This document shows, one piece after another, positions 14,183 through 21,532 of a stretch of DNA of 28,124 nt. The notes under the pieces are model-generated. The model made no database searches. It saw nothing but the letters and a program-made list of their open reading frames with translations, and was not told the origin of the DNA. Every line of letters begins with the position of its first letter. Positions within the stretch are counted from its first letter, which is position 1. The DNA is from JACZWL01 sp046756445 (lineage in GTDB: Bacteria > Pseudomonadota > Gammaproteobacteria > Steroidobacterales > Woeseiaceae), in NCBI GenBank assembly GCA_046756445.1, contig JBHHWI010000031.1, positions 1 through 28,124 of the forward strand, read 5' to 3'. The position numbers and the translations under genes were made by a program.

Positions 14183-16375
14183 ATGACGCTCAAATTCAAG
14201 CCGGCTACCGGCACTGTTAATCGGCGTTCGTTGGTGCGACTGACGGCTGTGCTGCAGGCGGCAATACTGCTGACTTGCGGCCTTTCCGCAAGCGCACAGG
14301 ATAGTAATCGCCTGCAGGATATTCAGGTGCAGAGCCTCCCGGGTCAACGGGTGGAGCTAAAGCTCATCCTGAGCGGCACCGCGCCGGAACCACTTGCCTT
14401 TACGATCGATGAGCCGGCGCGGATCGCTCTCGACCTGCCGGGAACCTCGCTGGGACTGACTTCGCGTCGCCGCGACGTGAATCTCGGCCCGCTCGATACG
14501 GTCCTGACCGCCGAGGCGGGTGGCCGCACGCGCGTCGTCTTGAATCTCGATTCGATGGTGCCGTATGACACACGTCGCAGCGGCAACACGATTTTCGTAA
14601 CCCTGGGCGCCGACAGCGAAGACGGCTCGATTACGACGCAGTTTGCGGGCGCCGCTCCTTCGGCTGCTCCGCCTTCTTATGCAAGTGCTGGCAGCCGGTC
14701 GATTGACAGCGTCGATTTCCGCCGCACGCGCGACGGCGGCGGCCGCGTGATGGTCACGCTGAGCGATCCCTCCACGCCGGTCGACATTCGCCAGGAAGGC
14801 AGTCGCGTGGTTGCGGTATTCAAGGACACGAGCCTGCCGGCTGAACTCATGCGCCGTCTCGATGTCACTGATTTCGCTACGCCGGTGACGACGGTAGACG
14901 CGCTGCGCACAAATCTGGACACGCGCATTGTGATAGGAGCCGAAGGCAATTACGAGCAGCTCGCCTATCAGTCTGATAACGAGTTCACGATCGAGATCAA
15001 CCCGGTGGTGGCAGATGCGGAGGTAACGAGCCTGTTTTCCGAGACCAAGGAATACCAGGGTCAGCGCCTGACGCTGAACTTCCAGGACATCGAGACCCGT
15101 GCTGTATTGCAGCTTCTGGCGGAAACTTCGGGCCGCAACATCGTTGTATCCGACACTGTTCAGGGTAACGTGACGCTGCGCTTGCGCAACGTGCCCTGGG
15201 ATCAGGCGCTCGATATCGTCATGACCACCAAGGGCCTCGACATGCGCCAGAACGGCAACGTGATCATCGTTGCCCCGGCCGAGGAGATTGCCGCGCGCGA
15301 AACGGCAGATCTCGAAGCCCGCCAGGCGATCAACGAGCTGGAACCGCTGTACTCTGAGTTCCTGCAGGTCAATTATGCCAAGGCCTCCGATCTTGCCGAA
15401 CTGATCAGTGTGGGCGAGGGCCAGAATTCGATGATGTCGGAACGTGGCAGCGTCGCCATTGACGAGCGGACCAATACCCTGCTCGTTCAGGACACAGCCG
15501 AACGGCTGCAGGATATTCGTCGCCTGGTTCGCACGCTCGATGTGCCAATCAAGCAGGTACTGATCGAGTCGAGAATCGTTGTCGTCAACGATGACTTCAG
15601 TCGCGATCTCGGCGTACGATTCGGCGCCACGGCTTACGATGAAAACGGCATCGACGGTGCAACGGTCATATCGGGCACGGGCGTAGGTACAGACATCATG
15701 ATCGGCTCCATACTCGATAATCTCGCGGACCCGGCAAATGGAACGATCTTCCCGATTCAACTGCCCGACCTGGCGAACCGGTACAACGTCAACGTGCCGA
15801 TTCAGAATGCTGCGGGACAGTTTTCGGTGGCGGTGCTCGAAACCGATTATCTGATCGACCTCGAGCTGACTGCCCTGCAGTCGGAAGGACGCGGTGAAAT
15901 CATTTCGACGCCGCGCGTTATCACGGCCAACCAGAAGGAAGCCCGAATCGAAGAGGGCGTGGAGATTCCCTACCAGGAATCAGCGTCATCCGGTGCTACG
16001 ACGACCCAGTTCAAGAAAGCTGTTCTGAGCTTGACGGTGACACCGCAGATTACGCCGGACGACAACATCATCATGGATCTTCACGTAAGCAAGGACAACG
16101 TCGGTGATCTGGTCGCGAGTGCGACCGGTGGGTTCGTGCCGAGTATCGACACCAGGGCGATCGAAACCCAGGTGCTGGTCAACGATGGGCAGACTGTCGT
16201 TCTCGGCGGGATCTACGAGACGGATCGTCGCGAGACGGTCAACAAGGTTCCGTTGCTCGGCGACATTCCGGGAGTCGGTGCGCTGTTCCGCTCGACACGA
16301 AACGTATCGAACAAGTCTGAACTGCTTATCTTCGTGACGCCGAGGATTCTCAAGGAAGGTTCGAGCATTTACTGA
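14183..16375 (+). CDS. pilQ: Type IV pilus outer-membrane secretin PilQ
   Basis: A 730-residue secretin through which the pilus leaves the cell. A signal peptide occupies about 1-38 (hydrophobic core AVLQAAILLTCGL, SASA before the cleavage). Two AMIN-type domains (about 45-130 and 160-250) are predicted to bind peptidoglycan. The N0/secretin-and-TonB short domain begins near QRLTLNFQDIETRAVLQLLA, followed by an N1 domain (about 385-480) and the secretin core with VPLLGDIPGVGALFRST near the C-terminus. I chose ATG 14183 because gggag (14170-14174) sits eight bases upstream and it gives a proper signal sequence; the frame is open to 14060 but that part overlaps pilP. Last gene of the operon. 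Confidence 0.96.
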   Translation: MTLKFKPATGTVNRRSLVRLTAVLQAAILLTCGLSASAQDSNRLQDIQVQSLPGQRVELKLILSGTAPEPLAFTIDEPARIALDLPGTSLGLTSRRRDVNLGPLDTVLTAEAGGRTRVVLNLDSMVPYDTRRSGNTIFVTLGADSEDGSITTQFAGAAPSAAPPSYASAGSRSIDSVDFRRTRDGGGRVMVTLSDPSTPVDIRQEGSRVVAVFKDTSLPAELMRRLDVTDFATPVTTVDALRTNLDTRIVIGAEGNYEQLAYQSDNEFTIEINPVVADAEVTSLFSETKEYQGQRLTLNFQDIETRAVLQLLAETSGRNIVVSDTVQGNVTLRLRNVPWDQALDIVMTTKGLDMRQNGNVIIVAPAEEIAARETADLEARQAINELEPLYSEFLQVNYAKASDLAELISVGEGQNSMMSERGSVAIDERTNTLLVQDTAERLQDIRRLVRTLDVPIKQVLIESRIVVVNDDFSRDLGVRFGATAYDENGIDGATVISGTGVGTDIMIGSILDNLADPANGTIFPIQLPDLANRYNVNVPIQNAAGQFSVAVLETDYLIDLELTALQSEGRGEIISTPRVITANQKEARIEEGVEIPYQESASSGATTTQFKKAVLSLTVTPQITPDDNIIMDLHVSKDNVGDLVASATGGFVPSIDTRAIETQVLVNDGQTVVLGGIYETDRRETVNKVPLLGDIPGVGALFRSTRNVSNKSELLIFVTPRILKEGSSIY

Positions 16376-16409
16376 GTGTTCGGTCCTCCGGTATTGCAAC
16401 AGGTGGACG

Positions 16410-16433
16410 AAAGCCAACCTTCGGGTTGGCTTT
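16410..16433 (+). terminator. UUCG-loop hairpin after pilQ
   Basis: A perfect 10-base stem, aaagccaacc (16410-16419) with ggttggcttt (16424-16433), closes a ttcg tetraloop of the very stable cUUCGg type. It ends in ttt and c-t-rich sequence and lies 34 bases after the pilQ stop. It is a good intrinsic terminator for pilMNOPQ. It ends only ten bases before aroK, so aroK either needs read-through or a promoter within pilQ. Confidence 0.8.
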
Positions 16434-16443
16434 CTCCTTGTAG

Positions 16444-16953
16444 ATGAGCAGGCCACGGAATCTGTTTCTGGTCGGCCCGATGGGCGCGGGCAAATCGGCG
16501 GTAGGCCGGCAGCTCGCGCGGCTGTTGCGTATGGAATTCCTGGACAGCGACGAAGAGATAGAAAGACGCACCGGCGTTGATATCGCGTTCATATTCGAAA
16601 AGGAAGGCGAAGAGGGATTTCGCAAGCGTGAAATCAAGGCAATCGACGAGCTGTCGCAGCGGGAAGGCGTAGTTCTCGCGACGGGCGGCGGAGCGGTCGC
16701 CGATGCAGAAAGCCGTAGCCGTCTGGGAGCCCGGGGCTTTGTCGTCTACCTGCACACGAGCGTCAGGCAGCAGCTCGAGCGCACGCAAAGGGGCCGCCAC
16801 AGGCCGCTGCTCGACAACGCCGACAGGAAGAAGGTCCTGGAGGAGCTGATGGAGCAGCGGGACCCTCTGTACCGGGAGGTCTCGGACCTGATCGTCGAAA
16901 CCGACGGGCGCCGTGTACAGACAGTGGCCCGCGAAATTCAGGAAGCACTGTAA
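16444..16953 (+). CDS. aroK: Shikimate kinase I
   Basis: A 169-residue cytoplasmic enzyme that phosphorylates shikimate with ATP in chorismate synthesis. It starts MSRPRNLFLVGPMGAGKSAV, with the Walker A loop GPMGAGKS at about 11-18. The shikimate-binding DSDEEIERRTG (about 36-46), ATGGGAV (about 79-85) and lid RGRHRPLL (about 117-124) follow. Length is the family norm (about 172). pilQ-aroK-aroB is a standard gammaproteobacterial order. A strong hairpin lies directly upstream, leaving no clear ribosome binding site before ATG 16444. The gap to aroB (176 bases) is unusually long for this pair and is filled by an inverted repeat. Confidence 0.97.
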   Translation: MSRPRNLFLVGPMGAGKSAVGRQLARLLRMEFLDSDEEIERRTGVDIAFIFEKEGEEGFRKREIKAIDELSQREGVVLATGGGAVADAESRSRLGARGFVVYLHTSVRQQLERTQRGRHRPLLDNADRKKVLEELMEQRDPLYREVSDLIVETDGRRVQTVAREIQEAL

Positions 16954-17002
16954 ATCAGGTAATCTTGACTGTTCTGAATTCCATCGGAACAGACAGTGTC
17001 TG

Positions 17003-17137
17003 GCCTGCATATTTCACCAGGGCAGCAGCCGGCTCTTGGCAGCGATTGAACGCTCGAGGCTGTTTGCCGTATCGTGGCGATAATCGATAACAGCAATCTT
17101 TGTGACGCCGTCCGCTGCCCTGGTGAATTATGCAAGC
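17003..17137. repeat. Inverted repeat spanning the aroK-aroB gap and the aroB start codon
   Basis: Arms of 24 bases at 17003-17026 and 17114-17137 are complementary at 22 positions. The perfect core is ttcaccagggcagc (17013-17026) against gctgccctggtgaa (17114-17127). The right arm contains the ribosome-binding-like ctggtga and the aroB ATG (17130-17132). The enclosed 87 bases include ttgaac (17048-17053) and gataat-like sequences that could form a promoter, though spacing is poor. Paired in RNA, the arms would cover the aroB initiation site. Confidence 0.7.
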
Positions 17138-18215
17138 TAAACCCGTCAGCCTCGAAGTCGAACTCGGCGTCCGCAGCTACCCGATCACAATCGGTAACGG
17201 TCTGCTCGGCGGCGCATTCGACCTGTCTTCTTTCGTTTCCGGCCCGGATTGCCTGATCGTCAGTAACGAGACAGTGGCGCCGTTGTACCTGGACAGCCTG
17301 AGAAAGAGCCTCTCCGATCGGTCTGTCGACTCAATAAGTCTGCCGGACGGGGAGGCCTTCAAGACAATGGAAAGCGTTGAAGCCGTCATCGACAAACTGG
17401 TCGGGGCTGGAGCGAATCGCGATACGACGGTCATAGCGCTGGGCGGCGGAGTCGTCGGCGACATCGCCGGTTTTGCCGCCGCCTGTTACATGCGTGGCGC
17501 CGCGTTCATTCAGGTGCCGACCACGCTTCTCGCGCAGGTGGACTCCTCGGTCGGCGGCAAAACCGGAGTCAATCACCCTCAGGCCAAGAATCTGATCGGC
17601 GCGTTTCACCAGCCGAAGCTGGTGCTCATCGATACGGACACTCTGGCGACCCTTCCGGACCGCGAGCTCAGATCAGGCCTCGCCGAGGTCGTCAAGCACG
17701 GCGCAATTGCCGATGCGGAGTTCTTTGCCTGGCTCGAAGACAATATCGAAGCGCTGGTCTCAAAGGATGCGGATGCGCTCGCGCATGCGATTCAGCGTTG
17801 CTGTGAGATCAAGGCTGCGATCGTCTCTGAGGACGAAAAGGAAAGAGGAAGAAGAACGCTCTTGAATTTCGGCCATACATTTGCACACGCGATAGAGAAC
17901 TGTCTCGGTTACGGCGAGTGGCTGCACGGCGAAGCGGTTGCGGCAGGCATGGTGATGGCGGCCGAGCTGAGTGGCATCGATCAGGGTGCAGTCGACCGTG
18001 TGACGGGGCTGCTCGTTGCAGCCGGCCTTCCTACATCGCCGCCCGCGATAGACGCGAAGAAACTCAGGGCAGCCATGGACATGGACAAAAAAGTCCGGAA
18101 AAAGCGCCTCAGGTTCGTGCTGCTGGAATCGATCGGCGAGGCCTGCCTCGATACGGATTATTCGGATTCGACACTGAAGGCGATTCTGGACAAAGCCGGC
18201 AATGGACGCGCTTAG
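17130..18215 (+). CDS. aroB: 3-Dehydroquinate synthase
   Basis: A 361-residue NAD- and metal-dependent enzyme converting DAHP to 3-dehydroquinate, step two of the shikimate pathway. The NAD-binding ALGGGVVGDIAGFAAACYMR lies at about 103-122. The substrate loop VPTTLLAQVDSSVGGKTGVN spans about 129-148. Metal ligands are predicted as Glu186 (in GLAEVVKHG), His249 (LNFGHTFAHA) and His266 (LHGEAVAAGM). Length is the family norm (about 360). The first codons of MQAKPVSLEVELGVRSYPIT overlap the right arm of an inverted repeat. The 3' end overlaps the dGTPase gene by 14 bases. Confidence 0.98.
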   Translation: MQAKPVSLEVELGVRSYPITIGNGLLGGAFDLSSFVSGPDCLIVSNETVAPLYLDSLRKSLSDRSVDSISLPDGEAFKTMESVEAVIDKLVGAGANRDTTVIALGGGVVGDIAGFAAACYMRGAAFIQVPTTLLAQVDSSVGGKTGVNHPQAKNLIGAFHQPKLVLIDTDTLATLPDRELRSGLAEVVKHGAIADAEFFAWLEDNIEALVSKDADALAHAIQRCCEIKAAIVSEDEKERGRRTLLNFGHTFAHAIENCLGYGEWLHGEAVAAGMVMAAELSGIDQGAVDRVTGLLVAAGLPTSPPAIDAKKLRAAMDMDKKVRKKRLRFVLLESIGEACLDTDYSDSTLKAILDKAGNGRA

Positions 18216-19374
18216 GGCCTGCGCGGCGCACGAGGAACAGAGCCTCGGGCGCCGGTACGATGAACCTGCTCCGGAATATCGCGGGGAGTATCAGAGGGAC
18301 CGCGACCGGATCATCCACTCGACGGCGTTCCGGCGCGCGGTGTACAAAACACAGGTTTTCGTCAATCACGAGGGTGACCTGTACCGAACACGACTGACGC
18401 ATTCCCTGGAAGTGGCGCAGGTAGGCCGTACGGTGGCCCGCGCACTCGGTTTCAACGAGATGCTGACCGAAGCGATCTGTCTTGCCCACGACCTCGGGCA
18501 CACGCCCTTCGGTCATGCCGGTCAGGACGCGCTCAATAGCTGCATGAAAGGGCTCGGCGGTTTCGAGCATAACCTGCAGTCGCTGCGTGTGGTCGACGAG
18601 CTCGAGGCCAAGTATGCGGGTTTCCCAGGGCTGAACCTGACCTATGAAACGCGCGAGGGAATACTCAAGCACTGCTCGAAGAAGAACGCGCGCGAGCTCG
18701 GTGACATCGGCAAACGTTTTCTGGACGGACGGCAGCCGGGGCTCGAGGCGCAGCTCGCCAACATCGCCGATTCGATCGCTTACAATAACCACGACGTGGA
18801 CGATGGATTTCGAGCGGGGCTACTGAGTCTGGACCAGCTATGTGAAGAACGGCTCTTCTACGAACAGTACGAGGCGGTATCCGAAAAATACCCGGATCTC
18901 GAGGATCGCCGGCTGATCTACGAAATCATCCGGCGAATGATCAACAATGTGGTGAGCGACCTGATAGACAACACATCGTCACGCCTGGCCGAGCTAAGGC
19001 TGGCATCAATAGAAGATGTCAGGGCACGAAGCACCGCCGTCGTCGGCTTCGGTGAAGAGGTGTCCGGGAAACACACGAGTCTCAAGCGCTTTCTGTACAG
19101 GAACCTCTATCAACACGACAAAGTGCTGAACATGACCGGCGAGGCGAAATCCATGATCGAAGACCTGTTCGACTGTTACATGAATGACCCTCGCCAGATG
19201 TCCGGGGAATTCTCGGATCGTGCGCAGGCCGAAGGCAGGCCGCGCGCCGTGGCCGACTACATAGCCGGCATGACCGACCGTTTCGCGATCGCCGAGCACG
19301 AACGGCTGAAGAACGGCAAAACGCCGTTTTTGGAGAGAATGCACCGCGGCTCGGCGGGAGTGACAAACGCGTGA
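18202..19374 (+). CDS. dgt: dGTP triphosphohydrolase-like HD-domain protein (dGTPase, short type)
   Basis: A 390-residue HD-superfamily hydrolase expected to split dGTP or other dNTPs into deoxynucleoside and triphosphate. The metal site is formed by His67 in RLTHSLEV, His96-Asp97 in CLAHDLGHTPFGHAG and a later aspartate in NIADSIAYNNHDVDDG. The N-terminal RTRLTHS context and a length near 390 fit the shorter type-2 dGTPase-like group rather than the roughly 505-residue E. coli Dgt; substrate preference is therefore uncertain. ATG 18202 lies inside the end of aroB, and the 3' end overlaps pyrF by GTGA, indicating a coupled operon. The symbol is given by family. Confidence 0.9.
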   Translation: MDALRACAAHEEQSLGRRYDEPAPEYRGEYQRDRDRIIHSTAFRRAVYKTQVFVNHEGDLYRTRLTHSLEVAQVGRTVARALGFNEMLTEAICLAHDLGHTPFGHAGQDALNSCMKGLGGFEHNLQSLRVVDELEAKYAGFPGLNLTYETREGILKHCSKKNARELGDIGKRFLDGRQPGLEAQLANIADSIAYNNHDVDDGFRAGLLSLDQLCEERLFYEQYEAVSEKYPDLEDRRLIYEIIRRMINNVVSDLIDNTSSRLAELRLASIEDVRARSTAVVGFGEEVSGKHTSLKRFLYRNLYQHDKVLNMTGEAKSMIEDLFDCYMNDPRQMSGEFSDRAQAEGRPRAVADYIAGMTDRFAIAEHERLKNGKTPFLERMHRGSAGVTNA

Positions 19375-20081
19375 CGGCCAGATCGATATCGACGAACGAA
19401 CGACTGATTTTCGCCATGGACGTGCCGGGCTGTGGACAGGCCAAAACGCTCGCGAAAGCATTGGGTGATTCGGTCGTTTTTTACAAACTCGGCCTCGAGC
19501 TGATGATGAGCGGCGGGTACTTCGAGCTGCTGGAGTGGATGCTAAATCGGGACAAGAAGGTATTTGCGGACCTCAAATTCTTTGACATTCCGGCAACGGT
19601 CGGGTCGGCCGTGCGGCAACTCAGGGATCGCGGCGCCAGTTTCGTCAGCGTGCACGGTAACCAGTCAATCATGGAAGCCGCGGCGGAGAACAAGGGCGAC
19701 GAGCTCAAAGTGCTCGCAGTTACGGCGCTGACGAGCCTGGATCGGGGCGATCTCGACGATCTCGGCTTCGATTGCGACGTCGAAGCGCTGGTCGTCTCCA
19801 GGGCCCGGCGGGCGCTTCAGGCCGGGTGCGACGGCGTCATCTCCTCGGGACAGGAGGCAGCGGTGTTACGTCAGCGACTCGACGACAGACTGCTGGTAGT
19901 GACGCCGGGTATCCGGCCGGTCGACAACCGGCCTGTCGAAGATCAGAAGCGCGTGGTCACGGTGGAGCAGGCGTTTTCCTCTGGTGCGGACTACATCGTC
20001 ATCGGCCGGCCCATTCGGGACGCCGATGATCCCCGCGCGGCAGCGCAAGCCATTCAGACGAGGATCGCAGAGCAGTTCTGA
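19371..20081 (+). CDS. pyrF: Orotidine 5'-phosphate decarboxylase
   Basis: A 236-residue enzyme of the last UMP step. It begins MTARSISTNERLIFAMDVPG with Asp17 in the first strand, then Lys39 in FYKLGLEL. The catalytic DxKxxD tetrad segment is FADLKFFDIPATV, with Asp67, Lys69 and Asp72. C-terminal phosphate-binding parts are VTPGIRP and GADYIVIGRPI. Length is typical of the short bacterial type (about 230). The start is GTG 19371, overlapping the dgt stop; the next ATG is too far inside (residue 16). hemE begins one base after its stop. Confidence 0.97.
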   Translation: MTARSISTNERLIFAMDVPGCGQAKTLAKALGDSVVFYKLGLELMMSGGYFELLEWMLNRDKKVFADLKFFDIPATVGSAVRQLRDRGASFVSVHGNQSIMEAAAENKGDELKVLAVTALTSLDRGDLDDLGFDCDVEALVVSRARRALQAGCDGVISSGQEAAVLRQRLDDRLLVVTPGIRPVDNRPVEDQKRVVTVEQAFSSGADYIVIGRPIRDADDPRAAAQAIQTRIAEQF

Positions 20082-20082
20082 C

Positions 20083-21144
20083 ATGACACGGTTGAAAAAC
20101 GATCTGCTGATTCGGGCGCTGCTGCGCGAGCCTGTGCCGCGCACACCGGTCTGGATCATGCGGCAGGCGGGCCGCTACCTGCCGGAGTATCGCGAGGTGC
20201 GCGAAAAAGCCGGTGACTTCATGAGTCTCTGCAGCAATCCGGAGCTCGCCTGCGAGGTAACGCTGCAACCGTTGCGGCGTTTCGGGCTCGATGCCGCGAT
20301 TCTCTTCTCGGATATCCTCACCATCCCGGACGCGATGGGCCTGGGGCTCCATTTCGTTGCCGGCGAAGGCCCGAAATTCGAACGACCGGTGAGTTCGGTT
20401 GCCGACATTAAGAAGCTCGCTGCCCCGGATGTCGGTGACAAACTTGGATACGTATTCGACGCCGTCGCACTCATCCGCCGTGAAATCGACGGCTCGGTGC
20501 CATTGATAGGTTTCGCCGGAAGCCCGTGGACAGTAGGAACCTACATGGTGGAAGGTCAGTCGAGCAGAGAATTTGCGAAAGCAAAGAAGCTGGCCGCAGA
20601 GGAATCGGCGACAATGGATACGCTGCTGGATGTGATTGCAGCTACGACAGTCGAGTACCTAAACGCCCAGATAGAATCCGGCGCGCAAGTCGTCATGGTC
20701 TTCGATACCTGGGGAGCGGCGCTCACCGGAGATGACTACCGCCGATTTTCACTCGCGCCCATGCAAAAAATCCTCGACGGACTCAAGCGGCGGAGTCACG
20801 GGCACACGGTTCCGGTCATCCTGTTTACCAAGGGCGCAGGATCCCTGCTCGCCGACATGGCGCGTACAGGATGCGATGCCCTCGGCGTGGACTGGACCAC
20901 GGATCTCAAGACGGCTCGCGAGCTGACAGACGACGCGGTCGCGCTTCAGGGAAATCTCGACCCGGCCGTTTTGCGCGAATCGCCCGAGACAATCGAAGAC
21001 GAAGTGGCGCAAGTGCTCGGGAGCTACGGCAAAGGCCCGGGCCACGTGTTCAACCTGGGCCACGGGATAACGCCGGATATCGATCCCGATAACGTCAGCG
21101 TGCTGGTCGATGCCGTCAGGAAACTAAGCCCGCAATACCACTGA
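20083..21144 (+). CDS. hemE: Uroporphyrinogen decarboxylase
   Basis: A 353-residue cytosolic enzyme removing four acetate carboxyls from uroporphyrinogen III to give coproporphyrinogen III. The N-terminal substrate loop is PVWIMRQAGRYLPEYREVR (about 22-40). The catalytic aspartate region FSDILTIPDAMG spans about 76-87, GFAGSPWTVGTYMVEG is central, and HVFNLGHGI lies near the C-terminus. Length matches the family (about 354). The frame is open upstream to 19984, inside pyrF, but ATG 20083 gives the standard MTRLKNDLLIRAL start. Last gene of the aroK-aroB-dgt-pyrF-hemE run, followed by a bidirectional hairpin. Confidence 0.98.
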   Translation: MTRLKNDLLIRALLREPVPRTPVWIMRQAGRYLPEYREVREKAGDFMSLCSNPELACEVTLQPLRRFGLDAAILFSDILTIPDAMGLGLHFVAGEGPKFERPVSSVADIKKLAAPDVGDKLGYVFDAVALIRREIDGSVPLIGFAGSPWTVGTYMVEGQSSREFAKAKKLAAEESATMDTLLDVIAATTVEYLNAQIESGAQVVMVFDTWGAALTGDDYRRFSLAPMQKILDGLKRRSHGHTVPVILFTKGAGSLLADMARTGCDALGVDWTTDLKTARELTDDAVALQGNLDPAVLRESPETIEDEVAQVLGSYGKGPGHVFNLGHGITPDIDPDNVSVLVDAVRKLSPQYH

Positions 21145-21151
21145 AAAAGAC

Positions 21152-21175
21152 AAAAAAGGGGTCAGAGCCCTTTTT
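21152..21175. terminator. Bidirectional terminator between hemE and the cupin gene
   Basis: aaaaaggg (21153-21160) pairs with cccttttt (21168-21175) around the loop gtcagag. An A-run precedes and a T-run follows, so it can terminate transcription on both strands. It lies between converging genes (stops at 21144 and 21179). The core ggggtcagagccc is a motif I associate from memory with REP-type repeats in gammaproteobacteria; only one copy is in this window. Confidence 0.8.
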
Positions 21176-21178
21176 CTA

Positions 21179-21532
21179 TTACTTCAATTCGATCTCGAGA
21201 AGGCTGCACTGTTCGACGACCTTGGCGGTAACGCCGCCATGGGTTCCGGCGGGCGCCCAGACCGGCTCGCCGAATTTGTAGGACTGCATTCGTGTGCCGC
21301 CCTCGCCGTCCTCCTCGAGCCAGGCGCAGGGATTGAGGTATACGGTCACGCGGTCCGGATGAGCATGCAACGGAGGTGTCTCGCCGCTTCGGATCGTCGC
21401 TTTCAGTACGCGGACCTTTTCGTTCTCGAATGCGACGTCGTAAATGTGCGGCGCAACGCGCACCGGGTCCAGGGCCGAAGAGGCGGCAACCGTGGAGATA
21501 GCCAGCAGCGGCATAATTGTTACGATCTTCAT
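21179..21532 (-). CDS. Small exported cupin-like protein
   Basis: A 117-residue protein with a likely signal peptide (MKIVTIMPLLAISTVAASSA, cleavage near residue 20). The mature part has NEKVRVLKATIRSGETPPLH, AHPDRVTVYL and WAPAGTHGGVTAKV, the pattern of a single-domain cupin: His in LHAHPD and His in GTHG could bind a metal. A role is not known. The ATG overlaps the fadD stop by ATGA, so it is translationally coupled to fadD and presumably exported after co-expression with tesA and fadD. A link to fatty acid metabolism is inference from position only. The 3' end faces hemE across a bidirectional terminator. Confidence 0.78.
   Translation of the reverse strand: MKIVTIMPLLAISTVAASSALDPVRVAPHIYDVAFENEKVRVLKATIRSGETPPLHAHPDRVTVYLNPCAWLEEDGEGGTRMQSYKFGEPVWAPAGTHGGVTAKVVEQCSLLEIELK

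Noticed and set aside
14357..15760. Long minus-strand open frame opposite pilQ
   Set aside because: It lies entirely antisense to a well-defined secretin gene, has shadow-type composition and no recognisable motif.
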